A DNA stretch of 43,028 bases from Cryobacterium algoritolerans (GCF_004402785.1 NZ_SOFP01000029.1:1-43028), one strand, 5' to 3'; shown: positions 8,236 through 16,480, counted from the first letter of the stretch. The notes: generated from the sequence alone by a model not told the origin. Numbers and translations are program-made.

Positions 8236-8317
8236 GTTGTTCTTCTCTCTGTTTCGGTTGGATTGACTGGATTCGTCGGGGAGACGGGGTGGTCTGGGAG
8301 GGCGAGGCTGGTCAGGG

Positions 8318-8920
8318 CTATTCGAGGTTGGCGTGGCGCGGCCACAGCTCCTCGGCCGATGCGCCGGATGCCTTCCACAAGCCGTGGAAAATGGCGTCGC
8401 CGATGACCACGACACTCTGCTCGAACAGGCCACCGGAGTACTGGGCCGAGACCTGCCCGTCGTGGTCCTGCTTCCGGGCGGCAGGAACCACGACCGTCAC
8501 CTTGGCCAGGCCGCCGAGCGGCGAGCCGAGATCCGTGGTGATCGCCACGATCCCGGCGCCGGCCGCCGCCGCAGCCTCGGCCGCACGCACGATCGCACCG
8601 GTGCTGCCCGAGCCGCTGGCCACCAGCAGCACGTCGCCGGGGCCGATCGCCGGCGCCGTCGTCTCGCCCACCACGTGCACCCGGAGTCCCAGGTGCATGA
8701 GGCGCATCGCGGTCATCTTCAGTGCGAGGCCCGACCGGCCGACCCCGAAGACGAAGACGCTCCGGGCGGCCAGCAGCCGTGCGGCGGCCGAGTCGAGGGT
8801 TGCCTCGGCATCTGCCAGCAGCCGAAGGATGACGGCGGCGTTCTCGGCAGCGATGAGTTCGAGGGCGGGCAGGATCGAGGGGGTGGGTTCGGGGCGCGAG
8901 ACTGTGGCGCGTGAAGGCAT
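8318..8920 (-). CDS. hxlB: 6-phospho-3-hexuloisomerase
   Basis: SIS-domain isomerase of 200 residues that converts 3-hexulose 6-phosphate to fructose 6-phosphate, completing formaldehyde fixation. The sugar-phosphate binding site is visible in VFVFGVGRSGLALKMTAMRL and in LLVASGSGSTGAIV. The C-terminal PHI signature QYSGGLFEQSVVVIGDAIFH is clear. It lies upstream of hxlA on the same strand, with about 80 bases between the genes, so phi-hps is the transcription order. The ATG at 8920 has GATGAGGT almost against it, an unusually close ribosome site. A perfect 20-bp palindrome sits 54 bases upstream. Confidence 0.92.
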   Translation of the reverse strand: MPSRATVSRPEPTPSILPALELIAAENAAVILRLLADAEATLDSAAARLLAARSVFVFGVGRSGLALKMTAMRLMHLGLRVHVVGETTAPAIGPGDVLLVASGSGSTGAIVRAAEAAAAAGAGIVAITTDLGSPLGGLAKVTVVVPAARKQDHDGQVSAQYSGGLFEQSVVVIGDAIFHGLWKASGASAEELWPRHANLE

Positions 8921-8973
8921 ACCTCATCGTGCGCCGTTCCGGGCAGGCGTGCGGCCCACCAAACGGACGGCAG

Positions 8974-8993
8974 ACCTACCCATCCGGGTAGGT
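8974..8993. promoter_or_regulatory. Perfect 20-bp palindromic operator between phi-hps and luxR
   Basis: ACCTACCCATCCGGGTAGGT has eight-base arms and a four-base centre. The core TACCC-N4-GGGTA is the pattern recognised by the CsoR/RcnR/FrmR repressor family and recurs at 11118 and, with one change, at 36304. Overlapping it on the plus strand is TAGGTT (8989-8994), which could be a -10 element. A LuxR-type dimer could also bind a site of this size. Confidence 0.7.
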
Positions 8994-9028
8994 TTACCCG
9001 GATTCAGCGAGTCAGGCACGGGAATGGA

Positions 9029-9034
9029 TAGGCT
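9029..9034 (+). promoter_or_regulatory. -10 hexamer TAGGCT for leaderless luxR-type gene
   Basis: TAGGCT ends six bases before GTG 9041, and no ribosome site precedes the GTG. The same hexamer at the same distance precedes nucS. Confidence 0.6.
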
Positions 9035-9040
9035 GGATTC

Positions 9041-10363
9041 GTGAATCCACTTCTCCAACCCCATTCGATCGAATTGCTCGAGCGCGTCGACCTGGTGCTC
9101 TCGAGCCCGCTCCTCGGCATGGCGGCGAGCCTCTCCGAACTGGTGCGCCCCCTCCTCACCCACAGCGCGCTGGTGATCTTCACCGAAGACTGCACCGGGC
9201 GGCCACAGAAGAAGGCCGGAGACGACGGGATCACGGACCGGGTGTCGATCGCGGAACTGGATACGCTGCGTGGCTCGATGCCGGAGGGCTCCGCGCCCCT
9301 CTGGCTGCCCGGCGCGACCATCGGCTCCGAGGTGCGCCCGGTGGCGGTCTGGCTCGCCGCCACGGGCGCGCTGCTCGTGCTCACCGACCCCGAGCCGGGT
9401 CCGGAATCCGAGTGGGCCGGGGCGCCCGCCCGACCTGGCACCGTGTCGGAGGACGGGCCGGAGAGTGGGCCGGCCCGGTCCATCGCCGTGATCGGGCAAT
9501 TGTGGGAGCTCGTCGCCGCCGGCATCCGTCGCCAGGTGGCCGCGGCGCCGCCCGCCTATCTCTTCGACTCGCGGGCCGCATCCGCTGAGCGGGCCAGGGT
9601 GATCGCCGATCTCACCGACGCACACGCGACCACGCTGGAGTCGCTCCTCGCCGTGCTCCGCGCCCGCGACGCCAGCGCGGAAGCGGCGCGCCAGAACGCG
9701 ATCGACGTGACGGCAAAGGCCATGGTACGACTACGGGCGGTCTCCGACCGCGACCGGTCCCTGTCGGAGGAACCGGTCGCTCAGGCCTTCGAACGGTTGC
9801 GTGACGATCTGCGGCCGCTGGTGCGTTTCGGCGACCTGGACGTGCAGTTCATTGAGCCCCCGCTCAACGGCCGCGCGCTCCCCGGCGAGGTTGCCCACGC
9901 CGGGCGAGCCATCGTGCGCGGTGCCGTGCTCGCCCTGATCGATCAGGAGGGGGTCGGCCGGGTGCGGGTGCAGTGGGACTGCGACGGCAGCAACCTGCTC
10001 ATCCGCGTCCGGGACGACGGGCCGGGCGATCTCACCACCGACGTTCCCAGTGTGAGCCGGCTGGCCGGCCGGGTTGCCGCGCTCAGCGGCAGCCTCGAAG
10101 TGGAGGCCACCGCCGGGTGGGGCTCCGAGATGGTGGTGACCCTCCCGCTGGACGCGCCGGTCGCCGCGCTGGCCCCGGCCGCCGAATGGGGCCTCAGCCC
10201 CCGCGAACAGGGTGTGCTGGAACTGGTCGCCTCCGGTGCGCGCAACCGCGCTATCGCCGAGGCGCTGTTGATCAGCGAGAACACCGTCAAGTTCCACGTG
10301 GCAAACCTGCTTCGCAAGGTGGGTGCCTCCACGCGGGCGGAGCTCGCCTCGCTCGCTCGCTGA
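9041..10363 (+). CDS. LuxR-type regulator fused to a degenerate histidine-kinase core
   Basis: 440 residues in three parts. Residues 1-170 are a GAF-like or unknown sensory region (not assigned). Residues 180-370 resemble a HisKA_3/HATPase_c pair: ERARVIADLTDAH (183-195) aligns with the usual E-R-x-R-I-A-x-E-L-H-D box, but threonine 192 replaces the phosphoacceptor histidine. The ATPase G1 box is DDGPG (325-329) and a G2-like GWGSEMVVTLPL follows, while the N-box asparagine is not visible. Residues 384-438 are a LuxR_C helix-turn-helix (LSPREQGVLELVASG, then NRAIAEALLISENTVKFHV). There is no receiver domain. It is divergent from phi-hps and may regulate it. Confidence 0.85.
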   Translation: MNPLLQPHSIELLERVDLVLSSPLLGMAASLSELVRPLLTHSALVIFTEDCTGRPQKKAGDDGITDRVSIAELDTLRGSMPEGSAPLWLPGATIGSEVRPVAVWLAATGALLVLTDPEPGPESEWAGAPARPGTVSEDGPESGPARSIAVIGQLWELVAAGIRRQVAAAPPAYLFDSRAASAERARVIADLTDAHATTLESLLAVLRARDASAEAARQNAIDVTAKAMVRLRAVSDRDRSLSEEPVAQAFERLRDDLRPLVRFGDLDVQFIEPPLNGRALPGEVAHAGRAIVRGAVLALIDQEGVGRVRVQWDCDGSNLLIRVRDDGPGDLTTDVPSVSRLAGRVAALSGSLEVEATAGWGSEMVVTLPLDAPVAALAPAAEWGLSPREQGVLELVASGARNRAIAEALLISENTVKFHVANLLRKVGASTRAELASLAR

Positions 10364-10382
10364 GCGCATCCGCTCTCCCGAC

Positions 10383-10407
10383 CCGAGCCGAGCCGAGCCG
10401 AGCCGAG
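10383..10407. repeat. CCGAG pentamer repeat, five copies
   Basis: Five perfect CCGAG units lie 20 bases after the luxR-type gene. It is a microsatellite-like stretch with no obvious function. Confidence 0.9.
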
Positions 10408-10482
10408 GCGGAGTGCACGCCGAACCAGGCACCGTGCGAAAATTGGCACGCCGGAAGCCGGATTGATCGAAGGGACCTCGCG

Positions 10483-11103
10483 ATGGACGCACACGAGTGG
10501 GACGACCGCTACCGGCAGGCGCGGGAGGGCCATGACGCGAGGCTCTGGTCGGCGGTGCCGGCGCAACTCGTGCAGGACACCGTGGCGCCCTGGCAGCCGG
10601 GGCGCGCGCTCGATCTGGCCACCGGCGACGGCCGCAACGCGATCTGGCTGGCCGGCCGGGGCTGGCAGGTCACCGGGCTGGACTTCTCCGCCGAGGCCAT
10701 AGCCCAGGCCGGGGAGCACGCGCGGGCCGCGGGCGTCCACGTGGACTGGCTGGTCGCGGATGCCACAACCTGGCAACCCGAGGGACGCTTCGACCTGGTC
10801 ACGGTGATGTACCTGCACCTTCCGGAGGTGCTGTTCCGCACCCTGCTGGCCAGGATGCTGGGCTGGCTCACCCCCGGCGGTCACCTGCTCGTCCTCGGCC
10901 ACGACCGGGCCAACATCGGCGTCGGCGGCCCCGGCCCCGGCAACCCCGACATTCTCTACACGCCCGAGCTACTCTCCTCGATTGTGGGACCGGAGCGAGT
11001 CCTGCGTTGCGAAACCGTCAGCCGGGACCTGGCCACCGACCCTGAGTCCCCCGCGGACACCGGCGGAGTGGCCCTCGACACCGTTCTGGTCGCCAGGGCC
11101 TGA
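10483..11103 (+). CDS. Class I SAM-dependent methyltransferase
   Basis: Cytoplasmic Rossmann-fold methyltransferase of 206 residues. SAM motif I is ALDLATGDGRNAIWLAGRG, the acidic residue at the end of beta-2 is in VTGLDFS, motif II/III includes WLVADATTW and FDLVTVMYLHL, and a post-motif LTPGGHLLVLGHDR follows. This set is typical of the UbiE/tellurite-resistance TehB-like branch; the substrate is unknown. The start is ATG 10483 behind AAGGGA about nine bases upstream. It is followed after 60 bases by a separately promoted membrane gene. Confidence 0.85.
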   Translation: MDAHEWDDRYRQAREGHDARLWSAVPAQLVQDTVAPWQPGRALDLATGDGRNAIWLAGRGWQVTGLDFSAEAIAQAGEHARAAGVHVDWLVADATTWQPEGRFDLVTVMYLHLPEVLFRTLLARMLGWLTPGGHLLVLGHDRANIGVGGPGPGNPDILYTPELLSSIVGPERVLRCETVSRDLATDPESPADTGGVALDTVLVARA

Positions 11104-11117
11104 GGTCTCGCCAGAAT

Positions 11118-11131
11118 TACCCCATAGGGTA
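11118..11131. promoter_or_regulatory. CsoR/CstR-like operator overlapping a -10 element
   Basis: TACCC-CATA-GGGTA is a perfect inverted repeat. TATATT (11130-11135) overlaps its right arm and can serve as the -10 box. The ribosome site and start of the DUF2892 gene lie about 30 bases further on, as expected for a repressible promoter. Confidence 0.65.
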
Positions 11132-11162
11132 TATTGGGAGGCACAGAGCAAGGGAGCACATG

Positions 11163-11387
11163 ATGTCCACTCTTCAGTTCCTCGGGTCGACCGCCGGTCG
11201 CTGGGCACGCATCATCGCCGGCCTCACCCTCGTCGCCCTCACCGTGGTCCTCGGCGGCTGGTGGTGGATCCTGGCCGTGCTCGGCGCCGTGTTCATCGCC
11301 GCGGGTTCGTTCGATTTCTGCCTGCTCGCGCCGCTCTTCGGCAAGCCGTTGCAGGGACCCGACTTCCGGAAAACCCACACATCCTGA
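11163..11387 (+). CDS. DUF2892 family inner-membrane protein (YgaP-TM-like)
   Basis: Small membrane protein of 74 residues with two hydrophobic segments (about 14-30 and 34-50) separated by a short turn, ending in the family signature GSFDFCLLAPLFGKPLQGPD. DUF2892 domains are found alone or attached to rhodanese domains in sulfur metabolism; the cysteine in FDFCLLAP is conserved in the family. Two ATGs are adjacent; the second (11163) is better spaced from GGGAG at 11152. The CsoR/CstR-like operator just upstream fits regulation by persulfide or copper. The MFS gene that follows starts within about 30 bases. Confidence 0.85.
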   Translation: MSTLQFLGSTAGRWARIIAGLTLVALTVVLGGWWWILAVLGAVFIAAGSFDFCLLAPLFGKPLQGPDFRKTHTS

Positions 11388-11413
11388 ACCCGGACCGGCC
11401 CGCGACCGGCGGG

Positions 11414-12676
11414 GTGCCGGTCGCACCGCCGACCACGCCGCCGAGCACGCCGCCGGACCACAGCCCGCTGCAGCGCTCGGTGGTGCGGGTTCTCGTCATC
11501 GGCCAGGTCCTCGGCGGCATCGGCATGGGTGCCACGCTCTCCCTGGGCGCCCTGCTGGCCGCCCAGCTCTCCGGTTCCAGCGCCTGGTCCGGCATGGCTG
11601 CCACCATGAGCACGCTCGGCGCGGCCCTTGTCGCCGTGCCGCTGTCCAGGCTCGCCCAGGCCCGCGGCCGGCGCCGTTCCCTGGCGGCCGGGTCGCTCAT
11701 CGCCGGGGCCGGAGCCGTTCTGGCCATCACTTCGGTGGCCGTCGACGCGTTCCCGCTGCTGCTCCTGGCCCTCATGCTCCTCGGCGCGGGGTCGGCCACC
11801 AACCTTCAGGCCCGGTTTGCCGCAACAGACCTGGCCAGCGTGCGGTTTCGCGCACGCGACCTCTCGATCGTCGTCTGGTCCACCACCGCCGGCGCGGTGC
11901 TCGGCCCGAACCTGTTCGGCCCCGGCGAGGTGGTCGGCGCTTCCCTGGGCCTCCCGCCGTTGACCGGAGCGTTCGCCTTCTCCCTGCTGGCCACGGTCGG
12001 CGCCGCCGCCGTCTATTCGGTTGGCCTCCGGCCCGACCCGCTGCTCACGGCCCTGGCTGTGCACACGAGCGGCTCCGCAGGCAGGCGCCGGATCGGCGGG
12101 CTGGCCATCATCCGGGCCAACCCGCCTGCCCGGTTCGCCGTCTGCGTGATCGCCCTCAGCCATGCCACGATGGTGGCCCTCATGTCGATGGCCCCCGTGC
12201 ACCTGCGCGACCACGGCGCCACGCTCACCCTCGTCGGGCTCACGATCAGCCTGCACGTGGCCGGAATGTACGCCCTCTCCCCCGTCTTCGGCGCCCTCGC
12301 CGACCGGGTCGGACGGATGCCGGTGATTCTCACCGGCCAGGCGCTGCTGTTGGCCGCGCTGACCCTGTTCTGGCTGAACGGCGACTCCCCGGTGGCCATG
12401 ACTGCGGGGCTGATCCTGCTGGGGCTCGGCTGGTCGGCATCCGTCGTCGCCGGCTCCGCGCTTATCGCCGAGGCCGTCGAGGTGCACGATCGCGCCCCCC
12501 TGCAGGGCTTCTCCGACCTCTCGATGAACGCGGCCGGGGCGCTCGGCGGCGCCATGGCCGGCCCGATCCTCTCGGCGGCCGGCTATTCGGGCTTGGGCCT
12601 GGTCACCATGCTCCTGGTTGCCGTGATCGTGGTCTGGTCCGCGCTGCGACTCGCGGCGGCACAGCGCTCCGGATAG
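11414..12676 (+). CDS. MFS transporter (drug/metabolite efflux type)
   Basis: Twelve-helix MFS carrier. Hydrophobic segments begin at VVRVLVIGQVLGGIGMGATL; an RARDLSIVVW loop lies in the first half and the MFS loop motif GALADRVGRMPVIL in the second. A Pro/Thr-rich stretch (VAPPTTPPSTPPDHSP) precedes helix 1. The start is uncertain: GTG 11414 is the first likely codon, giving about 420 residues, and GTG 11480 is an alternative that removes the proline-rich lead. It follows the DUF2892 gene by 26 bases and is probably in the same transcript, hence under the upstream operator. The substrate is unknown. Confidence 0.75.
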   Translation: MPVAPPTTPPSTPPDHSPLQRSVVRVLVIGQVLGGIGMGATLSLGALLAAQLSGSSAWSGMAATMSTLGAALVAVPLSRLAQARGRRRSLAAGSLIAGAGAVLAITSVAVDAFPLLLLALMLLGAGSATNLQARFAATDLASVRFRARDLSIVVWSTTAGAVLGPNLFGPGEVVGASLGLPPLTGAFAFSLLATVGAAAVYSVGLRPDPLLTALAVHTSGSAGRRRIGGLAIIRANPPARFAVCVIALSHATMVALMSMAPVHLRDHGATLTLVGLTISLHVAGMYALSPVFGALADRVGRMPVILTGQALLLAALTLFWLNGDSPVAMTAGLILLGLGWSASVVAGSALIAEAVEVHDRAPLQGFSDLSMNAAGALGGAMAGPILSAAGYSGLGLVTMLLVAVIVVWSALRLAAAQRSG

Positions 12677-12716
12677 CCTCCCGTGCTGAGGCCGTCAGTG
12701 CACGCCTGCCCCTGGC

Positions 12717-13874
12717 CTACCGTTGCCCAGGCTGTGACCCGGCAGCGACCGTCTGAATCGTAAAATGATCGAGATTCGGCATCGCGCGCTGCAGATGACG
12801 CTCGGCCTCGTTGGCCACCAGCCCTGCCGCAGACAGCAGGGTATCGGCGACCACGACGCGCGCCTCACCTCGAAGTCGGTGACCAACCCATCTCAAACGG
12901 ATACCGGAAACCTCCACCACCCCGGGGGCCTCCGCCAGTGCCGACCGCGCCCGGTCCACGAGCTCCGGTTCGATACCATCCATGAGTCGCCGACCGATGC
13001 TCCGCACCGTTCCCGAGAGCAAAACGATGATCGCCGCGGAGATCAGGAGGCCGACAATCGGGTCGGCCAACGGGAATCCGAGCATGACGCCGAGCGCACC
13101 TGCGACCACGGCCAGGGACGTGAAGCCGTCAATCCGTGCGTGAACGCCGTCGGCGACGAGGGCCGCCGATCCGATTTGCTGCCCGACGCGGATGCGATAG
13201 ACCGCGACCAGTTCGTTGCCCGCAAAACCGATCAGGCCGGCGGCGAGCACCCACCACAGGTTGTGCAACGGCGCAGGGTTGAAGAGCCGGTCGATCGACT
13301 GCCATGCTGCCACGACGGCGGATAGGGCGACCACCCCGACTATGAAGAGTCCGGCGAGGTCCTCGGCCCGCCCGTAACCGTAGGTGTATCGGCGGGACGC
13401 GATGCGACGGCCGAGGATGAACGCGATCCACAACGGAATCGCGGTCAGGGCGTCGGAGAAGTTGTGGATGGTGTCGGCGAGCAAAGCCACCGAGCCGCTG
13501 ACGAGCACGACGGCGAGCTGCAGGACGGTGGTGCCGAGGAGGATGAACAGGCTGATTTTGACCGCGCGGATGCCTTGGGTACTGGCCTCCAACGCGTCAT
13601 CGATCGAGTCAGCGGCGTCGTGGCTGTGAGGCACGAATAGTCCGTAGAAGAATCCCTTGACGCCGGTGGGGTGCGCGTGGCCAGCGCCATGGCCGTCCTC
13701 GTGGTCGTGCCCGTGGTCGTGCTCGTGCCCGTGGTCGTGCTCGTGCCCGTGCCCGTGGTCGTGCCCGTGGTCGTGCTCGTGCCCGTGCCCGTGGTCGTGC
13801 TCGTGCCCGTGCCCGCGGGTGTGGGCGTCGCCGGGAAGGCCATTATCGGGGGAATGCAGGTGTGGCGCGCTCAT
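12717..13874 (-). CDS. Cation diffusion facilitator, zinc-type, with His-rich N-terminus
   Basis: Proton-coupled exporter of Zn2+ and similar metals in the cytoplasmic membrane (CzcD/ZitB family), 385 residues. About 30 histidines lie in residues 5-70, in H-D-H-G/H-E-H units, a likely metal buffer or delivery loop. Six transmembrane helices follow, with metal-site motifs HNFSD in helix 2 and H-A-R-I-D in helix 5. The cytoplasmic C-terminal domain begins about DGIEPELVDRARSAL. The ATG at 13874 overlaps the stop of the upstream ArsR gene (ATGA), so sensor and exporter form a two-gene operon. The ArsR partner supports zinc or a similar divalent ion as substrate. Confidence 0.92.
   Translation of the reverse strand: MSAPHLHSPDNGLPGDAHTRGHGHEHDHGHGHEHDHGHDHGHGHEHDHGHEHDHGHDHEDGHGAGHAHPTGVKGFFYGLFVPHSHDAADSIDDALEASTQGIRAVKISLFILLGTTVLQLAVVLVSGSVALLADTIHNFSDALTAIPLWIAFILGRRIASRRYTYGYGRAEDLAGLFIVGVVALSAVVAAWQSIDRLFNPAPLHNLWWVLAAGLIGFAGNELVAVYRIRVGQQIGSAALVADGVHARIDGFTSLAVVAGALGVMLGFPLADPIVGLLISAAIIVLLSGTVRSIGRRLMDGIEPELVDRARSALAEAPGVVEVSGIRLRWVGHRLRGEARVVVADTLLSAAGLVANEAERHLQRAMPNLDHFTIQTVAAGSQPGQR
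13698..13815. repeat. His/Asp/Gly-coding six-base repeat region of the CDF gene
   Basis: The plus strand reads as successive GTGGTC, GTGCTC and GTGCCC hexamers, imperfectly arrayed in 12-30 base higher-order units. On the coding strand these give H-D, H-E and H-G pairs. Length variation here would keep the reading frame. Confidence 0.85.
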
Positions 13875-14236
13875 GCGCTGGCCTCGTTCTGGGTGTGGTG
13901 ATGGCGCGGAGTGCCCCCGAGGGAGTGCTCCGCCTGGAAGATCGCATCCGACACGAGTTGACTCGCGTGCTCGTTTTCCAAACGGTAGAACACCCGGGTC
14001 GCTTCATGGCGCGTGGTTACCATCCGCGCCAGACGCAGCTTGGCCAAATGTTGGGAGACGGCCGCGGGCGACTTGGTGATGGCATCTGCGAGTTGATTCA
14101 CGGAAAGCTCTCCGTCGCGCAGGGCAAGGACGATCCGCACCCGGGTGGGGTCTGCCAGCATGGCGAAGACTTCAACAGCCAACTCGACGAATTGACTATC
14201 GGGCGCACGGCCACACATCTCATTATCTGCATCCAT
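13871..14236 (-). CDS. ArsR/SmtB-family metal-sensing repressor
   Basis: Winged-helix repressor of about 121 residues. The helix-turn-helix region is FAMLADPTRVRIVLALRDGE, SVNQLADAITKSPAAVSQHLAKL, and the wing is TTRHEATRVFYRL. The C-terminal helix (EHASQLVSDAIFQAEHSLGG) and the HHH tail can supply alpha-5 type zinc ligands as in SmtB/CzrA/NmtR (family knowledge). I chose ATG 14236 (MDADNEM). An in-frame ATG exists at 14254, but AATAAT sits exactly six bases before 14236, which fits a leaderless transcript. An inverted repeat spans this start, so it probably represses its own operon with the CDF exporter. Confidence 0.88.
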   Translation of the reverse strand: MDADNEMCGRAPDSQFVELAVEVFAMLADPTRVRIVLALRDGELSVNQLADAITKSPAAVSQHLAKLRLARMVTTRHEATRVFYRLENEHASQLVSDAIFQAEHSLGGTPRHHHTQNEASA

Positions 14237-14244
14237 GCGCAGAT
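14225..14244. promoter_or_regulatory. ArsR operator overlapping the start codon
   Basis: ATCTGC-N8-GCAGAT, with two further matching pairs outside after one mismatch. It covers both the -10 hexamer edge and the ATG of the arsR gene, so a bound repressor would block initiation directly. Confidence 0.6.
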
Positions 14245-14248
14245 TATT
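14243..14248 (-). promoter_or_regulatory. -10 hexamer AATAAT for the arsR-CDF operon
   Basis: AATAAT on the minus strand ends six bases before ATG 14236. It overlaps the inverted repeat. Confidence 0.5.
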
Positions 14249-14310
14249 GCACATTCGGTTCGCGCGTCGCTGATCGGACGCGAACGTCGTTCGCCCGCGC
14301 GGAGTAATGT

Positions 14311-16260
14311 TTGCTGGTGATCAAATCTCGCGTAGGGTCCGCCGGCATCCGCACCTGGATGCTCAAGGGCCTTGTCAACCAGCGGGGCGAGCACGTGGGT
14401 CCCCACGCCGCCACGGCCGAGAAGACGCATTCCTGGTGGCGGGTGATGTGCCTGACCGGGGTCGACTACTTCTCCACCCTCGGCTACCAGCCGGCCATCG
14501 CGGCCCTCGCGGCCGGTCTGCTGTCGCCGATCGCGACCATCGTGCTGGTCGCCTTGACTCTTCTGGGTGCCCTGCCGGTGTATCGACGGGTCGCGCAGGA
14601 GAGCTTCCACGGGTCTGGTTCGATCCAGATGCTGGAACGCCTGTTGCCCTGGTGGGCCGGCAAGCTCTTCGTGCTCGCCCTGCTCGGGTTCGCCGCCACG
14701 GACTTCATGATCACGATCACCCTGTCGGCGGCCGACGCCACGGCCCACGCGATCGAGAACCCATTCGCTCCCGCCTGGATGCACGGTCAGGAGGTGCTGG
14801 TCACCCTGCTGCTGGTCGCGCTGCTCGGCATCGTCTTCCTCCGCGGCTTCAAGGAGGCCATCGGCATCGCCGTCGTGCTGGTTGCGGTCTACCTATTCCT
14901 CAATCTCGTCGTGATCATTGTGGCCATCGGACACGTCGCTGGGCATGCTGCCCTGATTACGGACTGGTGGGCAGCACTCACTGCGCAACATGGTAATCCG
15001 CTCGTCATGGTCGGAATTGCCCTGATCGTGTTCCCGAAGCTGGCGCTGGGCCTGTCCGGCTTCGAGACCGGGGTTGCCGTGATGCCGCAGGTGACCGGCG
15101 ACTCAAGCGACACCGAGGAGGACCCCGTCGGCCGGATCCGCGGCACCAAACGCCTGCTCACCACGGCGGCGCTCATCATGAGCGCCTTCCTGATCACCTC
15201 GAGCGTCGTCACGACCCTGCTGATCCCGCAGAAGGACTTCCAGCCCGGCGGACCGGCCAACGGTCGCGCCCTCGCGTATCTCGCACACGAATACCTCGGA
15301 CCGGTTTTCGGATCCGTCTACGACATCAGTACCATCTGCATTCTGTGGTTTGCCGGCGCGTCGGCGATGGCCGGCCTGCTCAACCTTGTTCCCCGCTACC
15401 TGCCGCGCTACGGGATGGCGCCCCAGTGGGCCAGGGCCGTCCGCCCACTCGTCCTGATCTTCATCGGCATCGCCTTCCTCATCACGGTGGTCTTCCAGGC
15501 GAACGTCGACGCCCAGGGCGGCGCGTACGCCACCGGGGTGCTCGTGCTGATGACGTCCGCCTCCGTCGCCGTAACCCTCTCGGCCTGGCACAAGCAGCAG
15601 CGCTGGCGCACCCTCGGATTCGGCGTCACCGCCCTGATCCTGACCTACACGACGGTCGCCAACGTCTTTGAACGCCCGGATGGCGTCCGGATCGCCGGAC
15701 TCTTCATCCTCGCCATCATGACCACCTCGATCCTCTCCCGCGTGCGGCGTTCCTTCGAGCTGCGGGCGACCTCCGTCGTGCTGGATTCCAACGCGCTGGA
15801 CTTCGTCATGTCGGATGCCGAGGAGTACGACGTCATCCGGATCATCTCGCACGAGCCCGATGAGGATACCGAGGCCGAGTACCGGAACAAGAGCCGCGAC
15901 GAACGACGCTTCGGCCACATCCCGCCCGGGTCACCGATCATGTTCCTCGAGGTGCACCCATCCGACTCCTCCGATTTCGAGGAGGACCTGCTCGTGCGCG
16001 GAGTCGCCAAGCACGGGTACCGTGTGCTCCAGGTCACGAGCGGGAACGTACCGAACACGATCGCCGCCGTGCTGCTGGAGATCCGCGACCAGACCGGCCT
16101 GATCCCGGAGATCTACTTCGAATGGACCCAGGGCAACCCGATCTCCAACATGTTCAAGTTCCTGTTCACCGGACTCGGCGAAATCGCCCCCGTCACTCGC
16201 GAGGTGTTGCGCGAATCGGAACCCAACGCCAAACGGCGACCGCACATCCACGTCAGTTGA
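14311..16260 (+). CDS. APC-superfamily permease with large C-terminal cytoplasmic domain
   Basis: Membrane transporter of 649 residues. About 12 helices span residues 45-480, beginning [20 protein letters not shown], the APC helix-1 pattern with the unwound GxxxSTLGYQP stretch. A soluble domain of about 165 residues follows ([15 protein letters not shown] onward). Overall size and layout resemble the K+/H+ symporter KimA group as well as amino acid permeases; the sequence alone does not decide. The TTG at 14311 is preferred because GGAG lies six bases upstream; GTG 14317 is possible. It is divergent from the zinc operon, with about 75 bases between the two. Confidence 0.8.
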   Translation: MLVIKSRVGSAGIRTWMLKGLVNQRGEHVGPHAATAEKTHSWWRVMCLTGVDYFSTLGYQPAIAALAAGLLSPIATIVLVALTLLGALPVYRRVAQESFHGSGSIQMLERLLPWWAGKLFVLALLGFAATDFMITITLSAADATAHAIENPFAPAWMHGQEVLVTLLLVALLGIVFLRGFKEAIGIAVVLVAVYLFLNLVVIIVAIGHVAGHAALITDWWAALTAQHGNPLVMVGIALIVFPKLALGLSGFETGVAVMPQVTGDSSDTEEDPVGRIRGTKRLLTTAALIMSAFLITSSVVTTLLIPQKDFQPGGPANGRALAYLAHEYLGPVFGSVYDISTICILWFAGASAMAGLLNLVPRYLPRYGMAPQWARAVRPLVLIFIGIAFLITVVFQANVDAQGGAYATGVLVLMTSASVAVTLSAWHKQQRWRTLGFGVTALILTYTTVANVFERPDGVRIAGLFILAIMTTSILSRVRRSFELRATSVVLDSNALDFVMSDAEEYDVIRIISHEPDEDTEAEYRNKSRDERRFGHIPPGSPIMFLEVHPSDSSDFEEDLLVRGVAKHGYRVLQVTSGNVPNTIAAVLLEIRDQTGLIPEIYFEWTQGNPISNMFKFLFTGLGEIAPVTREVLRESEPNAKRRPHIHVS

Positions 16261-16283
16261 TGAATTAGGGCGCGCGTGCCCGG

Positions 16284-16416
16284 CTCAGCCCGCGACGGGT
16301 ACCGCCCGGTCGGCACCGTGGGGCCGTGGGGCCGTGGCCAGCGCCTGGTGGACGTCCCCGCCGCAGATTCCCGCGCCGCAGCACAGGCCCGGTTCGGAGA
16401 TCTGGATGTTGGCCCT
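16284..16416 (-). pseudogene. arsD: Decayed arsD (arsenic metallochaperone) remnant
   Basis: On the minus strand, reading from 16413, the codons give A-N-I-Q-I-S-E-P-G-L-C-C-G-A-G-I-C-G-G-D-V-H-Q-A-L-A. This matches the ArsD N-terminus, including the As(III)-binding C-C-x4-C spacing and the following C-G-x-D-V-x-Q-A-L. The codon at the expected start is AGG (16414-16416) where ATG would be. About 20 codons later the frame is lost, and in another frame GRYPSRAE (16284-16307) appears, the usual ArsD C-terminal motif. So an ArsD gene of roughly 100 codons has lost its middle and probably its start. No arsA, arsB or arsC is nearby. Confidence 0.75.
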
Positions 16417-16480
16417 TGGGCACCGACTGCCGGTCCGGCATCCGTGGAGACGACCTGTCAGTGCTGTCGGTGAATCCTCC

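Noticed and set aside
13657..14079. Plus-strand frame rich in Val/Pro/Cys/Ser opposite the His-rich region
   Set aside because: It is the reverse reading of the H-D/H-E/H-G codons of the CDF transporter.
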